Notes under the pieces: generated by a model | Database searches by the model: none | What the model saw: only the letters and a program-made list of their open reading frames with translations | What the model was told of the DNA's origin: nothing | DNA from: Pseudomonadota bacterium | Lineage (GTDB): Bacteria > Pseudomonadota > Gammaproteobacteria > Burkholderiales > JABEVD01 | NCBI GenBank assembly: GCA_021835845.1 | Contig: JAKBJU010000010.1 | Span: 21,217-85,216 of the forward strand | Direction: 5' to 3' | DNA length: 64,000 bases | Part shown: positions 44,009-53,754 of the stretch, piece after piece | Layout: every line of letters begins with the position of its first letter | Position numbering within the stretch: position 1 is the first letter of the stretch | Program-made: the position numbers and the translations under genes

Positions 44009-45234
44009 TGAACAAGCTCATTGCATGGGTCGACCGGCGTTTCCCCCTGACTCCTTTCATCAAGCACGAACTGACGGATTATCCGACCCCGAGGAATCTG
44101 AGCTATTGGTGGGGATTCGGTTTTCTGGCGGGATTCGTGCTCGTGATCCAGATCGTGACGGGGATCTTCCTGGCCATGCATTACAAGCCGGATTCGAATC
44201 TCGCCTTCGACTCGGTCCAGCACATCATGCGCGAAGTCAATTACGGCTGGCTGATCCGCTATCTGCATTCGACCGGGGCATCGGCCTTTTTTGCCGTGAT
44301 TTACACCCATATGGCGAGAACCCTCTATTACGGCTCCTACAGGCGCCCTCGCGAGCTGCTTTGGTGGACGGGGCAGGGCCTGCTGCTCCTCATGATGGCC
44401 ACGGCATTCATGGGCTATCTGCTGCCGTGGGGACAGATGTCCTACTGGGGAGCGACGGTCATCACCAACCTGTTCAAGGCCACTCCCGTCTATGGCGAAC
44501 AGATCGTGACCTGGCTCAGGGGCGGATTTGCAGTCGATGATCCGACATTGACGCGCTTCTTTTCCTTGCACTACCTGTTCCCTTTCCTCATTTTCGCTGC
44601 GGTTGTTATTCATCTGGTCGCGCTGCATACGGTGAGGAGCAGCAATCCTTCCGGGATCAATCTGGCCGACAAGGACAACATCCCGTTCCACCCCTACTTT
44701 ACGATCAAGGACCTGTTCGGGCTGGGCATTTTCATGATCGTCTATCTGCTCATCGTGTTCTTCAAGCCGGATCTTTTCATCGATGCGGCGAACAACATTC
44801 CGGCCAATCCCATGCAGACGCCAGCGGACATCGTTCCGGAGTGGTATTTCCTGCCCTTCTACGCGATTTTGCGCTCCGTTCCCGATCTTGCCGGCGGGGT
44901 GGTTGCGATGGCGATATCCGTTCTGATTTTCGCAGCCATGCCCTATCTGGACAGATCCAGGGTGACAGGGGGGGCGAGATACAGGCCGATCTATCGCGCG
45001 ATGTTCTACATTTTCGTGATCGATATCTTCGTGCTGGGCTACGTCGGGGCGCATCCTCCCGCCGGGACGCTGAAAATGGTCGGGGAAGTTTGCACGGCGA
45101 TCTACTTCCTGACCTTCCTGCTCCTGCCTTTCGTATCGAGATGGGAGGAAAGATTCGTGCTGGCGAGAGGACTGCCTCCGGCAGTGGAAGCGATGGCAAG
45201 GAAAGAAATAGCGGAGGCTGAAGGCAATGTCTAA
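44008..45234 (+). CDS. petB: Cytochrome b (bc1 complex)
   Basis: NYGWLIRYLHSTGASAFFAVIYTHMARTLYYGSY; PEWYFLPFYAILRSVP. Confidence 0.97.
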   Translation: MNKLIAWVDRRFPLTPFIKHELTDYPTPRNLSYWWGFGFLAGFVLVIQIVTGIFLAMHYKPDSNLAFDSVQHIMREVNYGWLIRYLHSTGASAFFAVIYTHMARTLYYGSYRRPRELLWWTGQGLLLLMMATAFMGYLLPWGQMSYWGATVITNLFKATPVYGEQIVTWLRGGFAVDDPTLTRFFSLHYLFPFLIFAAVVIHLVALHTVRSSNPSGINLADKDNIPFHPYFTIKDLFGLGIFMIVYLLIVFFKPDLFIDAANNIPANPMQTPADIVPEWYFLPFYAILRSVPDLAGGVVAMAISVLIFAAMPYLDRSRVTGGARYRPIYRAMFYIFVIDIFVLGYVGAHPPAGTLKMVGEVCTAIYFLTFLLLPFVSRWEERFVLARGLPPAVEAMARKEIAEAEGNV

Positions 45235-45838
45235 CAACAAACTGTTCGGGCTCATTTTCTGCCTGATGTTTTCTGCGGGAGTTGCTCATGCTGACGAGGC
45301 TCAACTCAGGCGCGGGGCGCATGTCGCTGTCGAAGTTTGCAATACCTGCCACAGCCTGAAATACGTCAAGTACAGCGATTTCTTGAAGCTGGGCTTCAGC
45401 AAGGCCGAAGTCGATGCGATGCGCGGAACCAAGGGAATGGCGGATCCATTGATTTCCCAGATGGCGCCGGCTGACGAGCTTGCCATGTTCAGCACTGTTC
45501 CCCCCGATCTTTCCCTGATGGCCAAGGCCAGAGATGGCGGGGCGAATTACATTTATGCCATGATTACCGGGTTCTACACGGATGCCAAGGGGCAGACGGC
45601 AAACCATGTCTTTCCCGGGATCAAGATGCCGGACGTGTTCATGATTGCCCAGGCGGATGCCGCAGGGCGCCAGAGCATCGAACAGAAGGCGAGGGACGTC
45701 TCGGCATTCCTGGAATGGGCGTCGGACCCCCAGGCCGACGAGAGGAGGGCGCTTGGACGCTACGTGATCGGGTATTTCGTACTGCTTACCGTGCTGCTCT
45801 ATTTCCTCAAGAAGAAGATCTGGAAGAGGCTGGACTAG
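45227..45838 (+). CDS. petC: Cytochrome c1
   Basis: CNTCHSLKYVKY heme site; C-terminal TM anchor LLYFLKKKIWKRLD. Confidence 0.95.
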   Translation: MSNNKLFGLIFCLMFSAGVAHADEAQLRRGAHVAVEVCNTCHSLKYVKYSDFLKLGFSKAEVDAMRGTKGMADPLISQMAPADELAMFSTVPPDLSLMAKARDGGANYIYAMITGFYTDAKGQTANHVFPGIKMPDVFMIAQADAAGRQSIEQKARDVSAFLEWASDPQADERRALGRYVIGYFVLLTVLLYFLKKKIWKRLD

Positions 45839-45852
45839 GGCTGACCCTAGTC
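45833..45852. other. Perfect hairpin GACTAGGG-CTGA-CCCTAGTC containing both convergent stop codons (petC and purU)
   Basis: TAG of petC at 45836-45838; CTA (TAG on minus) of purU at 45847-45849; no T-run on either side. Confidence 0.6.
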
Positions 45853-46701
45853 GAAAACCACGGTCTTGTTGCCATGGACGAGCACCCTGTTTTCCAGGTG
45901 CCATCGCACCGCACGAGACAGCACGATTTTCTCCAGATCCCTTCCCTTCTGGATCAGATCTTCCAGGGCATCCCTGTGCGATACCCTGATCACGTCCTGT
46001 TCGATGATGGGACCCTCGTCGAGGATGTCGGTGACGTAATGGGCTGTCGCCCCGATCAGCTTCACCCCCCGGTCGAACGCCCTGTGATAGGGTTTCGCCC
46101 CGTGAAAGGCGGGCAGGAAGGAGTGGTGGATGTTGATGATCCTGTCCGAATATCGGGACACGAAACCGCTCGAGAGCACCTGCATGTACCTCGCCAGCAC
46201 GATGAAATCCACGCCGTGTTTTTGCAGCAATTCGATCTGCTTCGCTTCCGTATCCAGCTTGCTTTCGGGGTTCACGGCGACAAGATGGAAGGGGATCCCG
46301 TAGAAGCCTGCGATGGATTCGGTTTCGGGATGATTGCTTATGATCAGCGGAATATCGCAATCGAGCTCCCCGCTTCTGTGGCGGTAAAGCAGATCGGCGA
46401 GGCAATGGTCGTAGCGCGACACGAAAATTGCCATATTCCTTCTCGAATCAGAATCGGCGATCCGCCATTGCATGCCGAATTTGTGGGCGAGCGGTTCGAA
46501 ACGATGCCTGAATTCGCTCATGGGGATGGCGAATCCGTCGAGATCCCATTCGATGCGCATCAGGAACAGGGCGCCTTCCTGGTGCTGGTCGGCATGCAAG
46601 ATGTTGGCGCCGTGCCCGTAAAGAAATTCCGAGATGCCTGCGACGAGCCCTTTCCTGTCCGGGCAGGTGATGAGCAGCGTGGCCGTTTTTCTTCTTTGCA
46701 T
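45847..46701 (-). CDS. purU: Formyltetrahydrofolate deformylase
   Basis: LLITCPDRKGLVAGISEFLYGHGANILHADQH; NIHHSFLPAFHGAKPYHRAFDRGVKLIGATAHYV. Confidence 0.97.
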   Translation of the reverse strand: MQRRKTATLLITCPDRKGLVAGISEFLYGHGANILHADQHQEGALFLMRIEWDLDGFAIPMSEFRHRFEPLAHKFGMQWRIADSDSRRNMAIFVSRYDHCLADLLYRHRSGELDCDIPLIISNHPETESIAGFYGIPFHLVAVNPESKLDTEAKQIELLQKHGVDFIVLARYMQVLSSGFVSRYSDRIINIHHSFLPAFHGAKPYHRAFDRGVKLIGATAHYVTDILDEGPIIEQDVIRVSHRDALEDLIQKGRDLEKIVLSRAVRWHLENRVLVHGNKTVVFD

Positions 46702-46759
46702 GGAAGATTCGCTTCGAAAATGCCATTATACTGCTTGCAAGACCATCAGGCGAAACAGA

Positions 46760-47491
46760 TTGAAAAACCCTGCCCTTCGTGCGCTCCTCAGCCAGGCTGC
46801 TGCTTTCCTGCTTGTGGCTGCCGTTCTTTCGCCTGCCATCGACAGCATGGGCTGGAGTCCGCCGCCGCTGCTTCTGGCATTGCTCCAGGGTCTTCTGGCC
46901 TCGATCCCGTTCTTGCGTCGGGAGAGATGGTGGATTCCGATCCAGATATTTTTCCCGGTCATGGTCCTGGTCGCCTTGTCGCTGCGGATTTCCTCCCGGT
47001 GGTTCCTGATCGGCTTTCTCCTTTTGGGCATCATTTACTGGAATACGTTCAGGACCCGTGTTCCCCTCTATCTCACCGGCAGGGAGGTCGCAATGGAAAT
47101 ATTGGCGCGGCTTCCGGAGGGCGATTTCGAATTTGCGGACCTGGGGTTCGGGTTGGGCGGACTCGCCGCCATGCTCGCGAAGAATAAGCCGCGCGGAAGG
47201 TTCTTCGGCGTGGAAGTCGCTCCGCTTCCTTTCCTGATCGGAAAGGCGAGATGCATGAATTTTCCCAACTGCAGGATGGTGTGGGGAAGCTACGAGAGGA
47301 TCGACCTTTCGGGATTCGATTTTGTCTACGCCTTTCTTTCCCCGGTTCCCATGTCAGGGCTTTTCGAGAAGGCGAGGCGGGAGATGAAGCCGGGTTCGGT
47401 CTTCGTCAGCAACAGCTTCGGCGTTCCCGGGGAGAAGGCCGATGAGACTGTGGTCGTCGGCGGCAGAACCCTTCATTTCTGGAAGATGTGA
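46760..47491 (+). CDS. Membrane-anchored class I SAM methyltransferase-like protein
   Basis: N-terminal TM helices; FADLGFGLGGLAAMLAKNKPRGRFFGVEVAPLPFLI; probable TTG start. Confidence 0.75.
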   Translation: MKNPALRALLSQAAAFLLVAAVLSPAIDSMGWSPPPLLLALLQGLLASIPFLRRERWWIPIQIFFPVMVLVALSLRISSRWFLIGFLLLGIIYWNTFRTRVPLYLTGREVAMEILARLPEGDFEFADLGFGLGGLAAMLAKNKPRGRFFGVEVAPLPFLIGKARCMNFPNCRMVWGSYERIDLSGFDFVYAFLSPVPMSGLFEKARREMKPGSVFVSNSFGVPGEKADETVVVGGRTLHFWKM

Positions 47492-47866
47492 TTACTCCCG
47501 ATGGCTGGCGCGCCGCTCGAATATCGTTTCTATCTTGCGGCAGAGGCCGGAATCGATCGGCCCGCTGATTTCCGGATTGGCGAGCCAGAAGATCACTTCC
47601 CGCACCACGCCTTCTTCCCCGAATTCGAATGCGAGATCTTCGCGGCCCTCCAGTCGGCTCGCCCATGCGGCCACCTGGGCCGCATTCAGTGTACCTTCGT
47701 TCATCAGCCTGAGGACGGAAAAGATATGGGATTTGGTGACATGGACGAGCGCCCTGTCGCAGGCATGCCCGTAGTTTCCGAGTTCCTCGATAAGCTGGGG
47801 GTCGGGAAGCGGATTGCAGATCAGTTCCGAAACGAGAAAAGCCCTGTCGCGCATGATTCCCTCCAT
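47492..47866 (-). CDS. Hypothetical protein, 124 aa
   Basis: Intact ORF filling the gap next to convergent gene. Confidence 0.6.
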   Translation of the reverse strand: MEGIMRDRAFLVSELICNPLPDPQLIEELGNYGHACDRALVHVTKSHIFSVLRLMNEGTLNAAQVAAWASRLEGREDLAFEFGEEGVVREVIFWLANPEISGPIDSGLCRKIETIFERRASHRE

Positions 47867-47984
47867 GGTCTGCCGATTCTATATATAGGGTTAATATAAT
47901 TCCTTCGGCAATTCAATGCAATGGGGGTGCACTTTGGGGTTACTCGGCTCAAATCCTGAATCAGCTGCGTGGATTACTGCGGCA

Positions 47985-49112
47985 TCACAAACTCGGGCTG
48001 AAGTAGGACATGCCCAGAACGAAAACATGGACGTAGGTTTCGTACAGCACGGCCGACAGCGAAAGAATGGAAAGCCCTATCACAAAACTCACCTTGCGCT
48101 TTTCGAGAGCGGTCAATTCGCTGCTGTCGAACTGACGCCGCTGGGAATTTCCCAGCTTGACGACATACAGGTTGATGATCGCACCCGTTACGGCAAAGAG
48201 ATGCAGGGGGATTCTGATTTGCGCCGCGTCCAGCGTGTGCAATGTCGGGCCGAGCGAACTCATCAGCGCACCCAGGCCGAGGATGACCGCTAGCGGACTC
48301 AGCGTTGTCACCACGGCGCAAGGCACACCGAAAATGGTGAACAGCACCGTTCCCAAACCGACCCTCTGCCGGGTGACGATCGGATCGGCTTGCCGGACCG
48401 GGATTGCAGCAGGTTCGCGATCCGGTTTTCCGATGCGGTAAGCCGTTACGGGTTGGGCAAATCCGCGCACCGCCAATGTTTCCGGGATGGGATCGGGGTA
48501 ATCCTCGGCCACCTGGCTGAAGGCCCTTTCTTCCACAATCACTTCCCCGGGCCTCGCAAAGGCTTCAAGTCTTGATGCGAGGTTGACCACATCCCCTATG
48601 GCGGTATAGTCCTTTCGATCCATCGAACCCAATCGCCCGACGCGCGCATAACCGGTTGCAACCCCGACGCGTGCCTGCAAATCGAATCCCAGGGCTTGGG
48701 AGACGGATTTCAGTCCTTCCTGAATGCCGAGCGCAGCGGCTGTTGCTCCGCGGGCGTGTTTTGCGTTTGGGATCGGCGCATTGAAGATTGCCATGACGGC
48801 GTCCCCGATATATTTGTCGATGAATGCGTCGTTCCTGATCAGCACCTCGTTGGCCATTTTGAAGAATGCCTCCACCACCTCGTAGCTGCGTTCAGGACCT
48901 AGGCGGCTGGTCATCTCGGTAAAACCGGTCAGGTCGGCAAATATCACGGACAGTTCGATGACGCGCCCTTCCTGCATGTGAACATCGCAGCGGTTGCAGA
49001 TATTGGGATTGCGCGTACTGCGCGTGATCCCGAACAGGTGGAAGAGTCCGCCCAGCGGTCCATCGAGCGCAGTCCCGCACACCAGGCATTGATGGGCCAT
49101 TTTGTAGGTCAT
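47985..49112 (-). CDS. Class III adenylate/guanylate cyclase-like protein with N-terminal zinc ribbon and C-terminal TM domain
   Basis: CLVCGTAL...CNRCD; ELSVIFADLTGFTEMTSRLGPE; IDKYIGDAVMAIFNAP; IGDVVNLASRLEAFA; C-terminal hydrophobic segments. Confidence 0.88.
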   Translation of the reverse strand: MTYKMAHQCLVCGTALDGPLGGLFHLFGITRSTRNPNICNRCDVHMQEGRVIELSVIFADLTGFTEMTSRLGPERSYEVVEAFFKMANEVLIRNDAFIDKYIGDAVMAIFNAPIPNAKHARGATAAALGIQEGLKSVSQALGFDLQARVGVATGYARVGRLGSMDRKDYTAIGDVVNLASRLEAFARPGEVIVEERAFSQVAEDYPDPIPETLAVRGFAQPVTAYRIGKPDREPAAIPVRQADPIVTRQRVGLGTVLFTIFGVPCAVVTTLSPLAVILGLGALMSSLGPTLHTLDAAQIRIPLHLFAVTGAIINLYVVKLGNSQRRQFDSSELTALEKRKVSFVIGLSILSLSAVLYETYVHVFVLGMSYFSPSL

Positions 49113-49142
49113 GCGATTCTCCAGTGTCCGAAGTGGCGCATC

Positions 49143-49520
49143 TTACGCGGGTTGATTCTCTTGCATGAAGAATTCGCCCACCCAGCGGCTGTTTCGGTAA
49201 TCGATGATGAGCCGCTTCGGAACAAAGGCTTCCGGCCTGACGATGGCAAAATCTTCCAGGGGCGGATCACCCTCCACTTCGCTGACGCGGCAAGCCCTGG
49301 TCATCACCGGACGAAAGCCGATTTTCAGCTGCGGGGCGGCGGTGGCAAAGTTTCTTGCCTTCGCATCGCTCCCGAAGCGGACCGACTTTCTGATCAGACA
49401 GCTGAAATACAACTCCATTTCGACCAGCAGGGGTTCCGCAAGGCTGTGCAATTTCCTGTCGGCGGATGAGCTCCACTCCACCAAGACGCTTTTCCCGAGA
49501 ATCTCGACTGTCGCCTGCAT
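49143..49520 (-). CDS. Hypothetical protein, 125 aa
   Basis: Intact ORF in an otherwise empty interval between convincing genes. Confidence 0.6.
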   Translation of the reverse strand: MQATVEILGKSVLVEWSSSADRKLHSLAEPLLVEMELYFSCLIRKSVRFGSDAKARNFATAAPQLKIGFRPVMTRACRVSEVEGDPPLEDFAIVRPEAFVPKRLIIDYRNSRWVGEFFMQENQPA

Positions 49521-49555
49521 GATTCAGTCATCCGCTGGTTCGTGGAAGATGCTTC

Positions 49556-51517
49556 CTAGATGGCTTGTTTCAGCTGGTCGAGAATCGCGGGGTTCTCCAG
49601 GGTGGAAACGTCCTGGGTGATTTCCTCCCCCTTTGCCAGCGTCCTCAAGAGGCGCCGCATGATCTTTCCGGAACGCGTCTTGGGCAGGTTCTCTCCGAAG
49701 CGGATGTCGTCCGGCTTTGCGATCGGCCCGATTTCGCTTCCCACCCATTCCCTGAGTTTTGCAGCGATTTCCTTTGCTTTCTGGCTGTCCGGCCGCTCGC
49801 TTTTGAGCACGACGAAGGCGACGATAGCCTCCCCCTTGATTTCGTGCGGCTTTCCCACCACGGCGGCTTCAGCGACGAGCGGATGGGCGACCAGTGCCGA
49901 CTCGATTTCCATGGTGCCCAGGCGATGACCGGAGACGTTCAGCACGTCGTCTATTCGGCCCATGATCCAGAAATAGCCTTCCCCGTCGCGATTCGCGGAA
50001 TCCCCGGAAAGATACAATCTTCCGCCCATTTCCGCGGGGAAATAGGTGCGCCTGTATCTTTCCGGATCGTTCCAGATTGTCCTCAGCAGCGAGGGGAAGG
50101 GGCGCTTGATGACGAGAAACCCTCCCTTGCCCGCTTCCACTTCGTGTCCCGCTTCGTCCACTATGGCGGCCTGGATTCCGGGCAGAGGGAAGGTGCAGGA
50201 ACCGGGCTTGAGAACCACTGCGCCGGGAAGAGGCGCGAGCAGGTGGCTTCCCGTTTCCGTCTGCCACCAGGTGTCGACGAGCGGGCAGCGCTTCTGCCCG
50301 ACGGTCTCGAAAAACCACATCCAGGCTTCGGGATTGATGGGTTCTCCGACCGAGCCCAGCAACCTCAGGGAAGAAAGGTCGTAATTTTTCGGCAAATCTC
50401 CGCCCAGCTTGATGAGCGAGCGGATCGCGGTGGGGGCGGTATAGAAAGTCGTGACCCGGTGGTCCTGAATGATCTTCCAGAAGCGCCCCGCATCGGGGTA
50501 GGTGGGCACCCCTTCGAAAATGACCTGGGTCGAGCCGACAGCGAGCGGTCCGTAGGCGACATAGGAATGCCCGGTGATCCAGCCTACATCCGCCGTGCAC
50601 CAGAACACGTCGGAATCCTTGTGATCGAACACCCATTTCATGGTGAGCATCGCTCCCAGGAGATACCCTCCGGCGGCATGCTGCACCCCTTTCGGTTTTC
50701 CCGTGGAGCCGGAAGTGTAGAGGATGAAGAGGGGATGCTCCGCATTCACCCATTCCGGTTCGCAGTGCGGGTCCTGCTTCGAGACCAGGTCCGTCCAGCG
50801 GATGTCCCGTCCCTCGACCCAGGAAACCTGTGCGCCGGCTCTTTCGTAGACGATGACTTTCTCGACGCTCGGTGCGCCCATGGCAAGCGCTTCGTCCACG
50901 GCATCCTTGAGATGCACCGCCTTTCCGCCACGCATTCCCGCATCTGCCGTGATCACGACTTTCGCTCCGGCGTCGGTGATGCGCTCGTGCAGGCTTTTTG
51001 CGGAAAATCCGCCGAATACCACGGAATGGATTGCGCCTATCCTGGCGCAGGCCTGCATCGCAACCACCGCTTCGATGCTCATGGGCATATAGACGATGAC
51101 CCTGTCGCCTTTTCCGACCCCGATCATTTTGAGGCCGTTGGCCATTTTGCACACTGCTGCATGCAGTTCCCGATAGGTGATTCTGGCGACATTGCCGTCG
51201 TCGGACTCGAAGACGATGGCGGTCTTGTCTCCCCTGCTTTCGAGATGGCGGTCGAGGCAATTGTAGGAAACGTTGAGCTCCCCGTCGTCGAACCAGGTAT
51301 AGAAAGGGGCCCTGGATTCGTCCAGAACCCGGGTGAAGGGTTTTTCCCACAGGATATGTTCGCGGGCGAGCCTTCCCCAGAATCCGGCATAGTCAGCTTC
51401 TGCCTCGCGGCAGAGCGCCCTGTAGGCTTCCATTCCGGGCACGTTGGCATTTTTCGTGAATGATTCGCTCGGCGGGAAAACGCGGGTTTCGTGCATGACG
51501 GATTCGATCGTGGCCAT
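49556..51517 (-). CDS. acs: Acetyl-coenzyme A synthetase
   Basis: [51 protein letters not shown]. Confidence 0.97.
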   Translation of the reverse strand: MATIESVMHETRVFPPSESFTKNANVPGMEAYRALCREAEADYAGFWGRLAREHILWEKPFTRVLDESRAPFYTWFDDGELNVSYNCLDRHLESRGDKTAIVFESDDGNVARITYRELHAAVCKMANGLKMIGVGKGDRVIVYMPMSIEAVVAMQACARIGAIHSVVFGGFSAKSLHERITDAGAKVVITADAGMRGGKAVHLKDAVDEALAMGAPSVEKVIVYERAGAQVSWVEGRDIRWTDLVSKQDPHCEPEWVNAEHPLFILYTSGSTGKPKGVQHAAGGYLLGAMLTMKWVFDHKDSDVFWCTADVGWITGHSYVAYGPLAVGSTQVIFEGVPTYPDAGRFWKIIQDHRVTTFYTAPTAIRSLIKLGGDLPKNYDLSSLRLLGSVGEPINPEAWMWFFETVGQKRCPLVDTWWQTETGSHLLAPLPGAVVLKPGSCTFPLPGIQAAIVDEAGHEVEAGKGGFLVIKRPFPSLLRTIWNDPERYRRTYFPAEMGGRLYLSGDSANRDGEGYFWIMGRIDDVLNVSGHRLGTMEIESALVAHPLVAEAAVVGKPHEIKGEAIVAFVVLKSERPDSQKAKEIAAKLREWVGSEIGPIAKPDDIRFGENLPKTRSGKIMRRLLRTLAKGEEITQDVSTLENPAILDQLKQAI

Positions 51518-51583
51518 ATGCTTCTCCATGGGGTGGACAAGGGGATTATAATGCAAAGCCATGGCTCATTTCAGGTCGGACAC

Positions 51584-53074
51584 ATGATCAGGGAAGAAGA
51601 TTTCATCGAAAGCATTGCCGCTGCATTGCAGCACATGTCCTGCTACCATTCGCCGGACTTCATCCGGGCAATGGGGGATGCCTATGCAATGGAGCAGTCT
51701 CCCGCGGCCAGGGACGCCATTGCCCAGATCATTACCAATTCCAGGCTGTGCGCCGAGCATCACCGCCCCATCTGCCAGGACACCGGCATCGTCGTGGTCT
51801 TCCTGAAAATAGGCATGGATGTCAGGTGGGATGCCAGAAGCAGCGTGCTCGACATGGTGAGCGAGGGCGTGAGGCGCGCCTACCTGGATCCGCAAAACAT
51901 CCTCAGGGCTTCCATCGTCACGGACCCCGCAGGCTCCAGAAAGAACACCCGGGACAATACCCCTGCCGTGGTCCACATGGAAATCGTGCCAGGAGATGGC
52001 GTAGAGGTGAAGATTGCTGCCAAGGGAGGCGGATCGGAGAACAAGGCGAAACTTGCCATGCTCAATCCCGGGGAGAACATCGTGCAGTGGGTCCTCGATG
52101 CGGTCGACGGCATGGGGGCCGGCTGGTGCCCGCCTGGCATGCTCGGGATAGGAATAGGGGGAACTGCGGAGAAGGCCGTATTGCTCGCCAAGGAGGCGCT
52201 TTTCGAGCCCGTCGACATGGCAGAGCTGAAAGCGCGCGGGGCGAAAAACGGACTGGAAGCAATGCGCATCGAGATCCATGACGGAATCAACGCGCTCGGG
52301 ATAGGCGCCCAGGGTCTCGGAGGGCTTGCCACCGTGCTGGACGTCAAGATCCTGGATTACCCGACCCATGCCGCATCCCTTCCCGTTGCGGTGATTCCGA
52401 ATTGCGCGGCGACCCGCCATGCCCATTTCTTCCTGGACGGGAATGGCCCTGCCTATCTTCCTGTTCCGAAAGCATCCGACTGGCCGGATATCGAATGGCG
52501 CGCCGATTTTTCTTCGAAGCGGGTAAATCTGGATGCGGTCACGAAGGAGGAAATGGGATCCTGGAAACCCGGCGAAAAGCTGCTTCTTTCCGGGAAGATG
52601 CTGACCGGGCGCGATGCCGCCCACAGGCGAATCAGCAAGATGATTGCGCAGGGGGAGAAGCTGCCCGTGGATTTTTCGGGAAGATTCATCTACTACGTGG
52701 GACCTGTCGATCCCGTCGCAGGGGAAGTCGTCGGCCCTGCAGGCCCCACCACGGCGACCCGGATGGATGCCTATACCGAGATGATGCTGGAATTGGGGCT
52801 GATGGGAATGATCGGCAAGGCCGAGCGGGGAGCCGATGCGATAGCATCGATCAAGAAGCATGGCGCGGCCTATCTCGTCGCGGTGGGAGGCGCCGCCTAT
52901 CTGGTCTCGCGCGCGATCAGGCAGGCCAGGGTCGTGGCGTTCGAGGACCTCGGCATGGAAGCCATATACGAATTCGAGGTCGAGGATATGCCGGTCACGG
53001 TTGCGGTCGACCCGCTGGGCAATTCGATTCATCGAGAAGGCCCGGCCAAGTGGCGAAAATTTGGTATAATCTGA
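51584..53074 (+). CDS. Class I fumarate hydratase (Fe-S)
   Basis: RPICQDTGIVVVFLKIG; GGGSENKAKLAMLNPGE; GGLATVLDVKILDYPTHAASLPVAVIPNCAATRH; C-terminal YVGPVDPVAGEVVGPAGPTTATRMD. Confidence 0.95.
   Translation: MIREEDFIESIAAALQHMSCYHSPDFIRAMGDAYAMEQSPAARDAIAQIITNSRLCAEHHRPICQDTGIVVVFLKIGMDVRWDARSSVLDMVSEGVRRAYLDPQNILRASIVTDPAGSRKNTRDNTPAVVHMEIVPGDGVEVKIAAKGGGSENKAKLAMLNPGENIVQWVLDAVDGMGAGWCPPGMLGIGIGGTAEKAVLLAKEALFEPVDMAELKARGAKNGLEAMRIEIHDGINALGIGAQGLGGLATVLDVKILDYPTHAASLPVAVIPNCAATRHAHFFLDGNGPAYLPVPKASDWPDIEWRADFSSKRVNLDAVTKEEMGSWKPGEKLLLSGKMLTGRDAAHRRISKMIAQGEKLPVDFSGRFIYYVGPVDPVAGEVVGPAGPTTATRMDAYTEMMLELGLMGMIGKAERGADAIASIKKHGAAYLVAVGGAAYLVSRAIRQARVVAFEDLGMEAIYEFEVEDMPVTVAVDPLGNSIHREGPAKWRKFGII
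53065..53070 (+). promoter_or_regulatory. Extended -10 (TGGTATAAT) of the SRP RNA gene, inside the fumarase 3' end
   Basis: TGGTATAAT at 53062-53070; no good -35 seen. Confidence 0.6.
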
Positions 53075-53081
53075 CCCTTAT

Positions 53082-53177
53082 GGCGGGTCTCCCCGCATTG
53101 TACGGTAGCGAACCTGGTCAGGTCCGGAAGGAAGCAGCCACAGCTATTCTATGCAAGTGCCGGGGGTCGGGCTCGCC
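53082..53177 (+). ncRNA. ffs: 4.5S/small signal recognition particle RNA
   Basis: GGTCAGGTCCGGAAGGAAGCAGCC core; 5' GGCGGGTCTCCCCG can pair with 3' CGGGGGTCGGGCTCGCC; adjacent to dnaX region. Confidence 0.93.
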
Positions 53178-53223
53178 ACCCGATTCCTGAAATGTGATTC
53201 CATTACTTTGAGTCATTGATCTT

Positions 53224-53754
53224 ATGAAAAGAATATTGCTTCTGTTATTGATGGCCGTGCCCGGCGCGGCGTTTGCAGTGGACAGCGTTTCCGTCGAGGA
53301 TGGAAACGGCAATGCCACCGACATGATGCGCGCTGGCGTACAGTGGGACTGGCAGAAAAGATGGTTCGACAACGGCGGCTGGCATCTCGGCGGCTTCTGG
53401 GATGCGTCCGTAGGCGAATGGCGGGGGCATGCCGCAATAGGAGGGAACCAGAAGGTTACCGATTTCGGGCTCACCCCGGTGTTCCGCTACCAGAGGAACA
53501 GCAGCGTTTTCGGGATACTGCCTTATGTCGAGGGTGCGATCGGATTCCATCTGATTTCGCCGACCTTCATCAATTCAGACAGGAAGTTCGGCTCGGCATT
53601 CGAATTCGGTGACCATGTCGGCGCGGGGTTCCGCTTCGGGAGCAGGGAACAGTACGATCTCACCTACCGCTTCCAGCATCTTTCCAACGGCGGAATCAAG
53701 GAACCGAACCAGGGCATCAATTTCAACCAGATCCGCTTCGCCTACCACTTTTAA
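53224..53754 (+). CDS. pagL: Lipid A 3-O-deacylase PagL / acyloxyacyl hydrolase family
   Basis: Signal peptide; YRFQHLSNGGIKEPNQGINFNQIRFAYHF contains the PagL catalytic H-x-S...E motif. Confidence 0.88.
   Translation: MKRILLLLLMAVPGAAFAVDSVSVEDGNGNATDMMRAGVQWDWQKRWFDNGGWHLGGFWDASVGEWRGHAAIGGNQKVTDFGLTPVFRYQRNSSVFGILPYVEGAIGFHLISPTFINSDRKFGSAFEFGDHVGAGFRFGSREQYDLTYRFQHLSNGGIKEPNQGINFNQIRFAYHF

Noticed and set aside
43963-46405. Two long minus-strand ORFs (43963-45255 and 44777-46405)
   Set aside because: Antisense or out of frame to petB/petC/purU, all well supported.
49565-51463. 632-aa plus-strand ORF
   Set aside because: Antisense to acs; codon-phase artefact of GC-rich DNA.
51566-53032. 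488-aa minus-strand ORF
   Set aside because: Antisense to class I fumarase.
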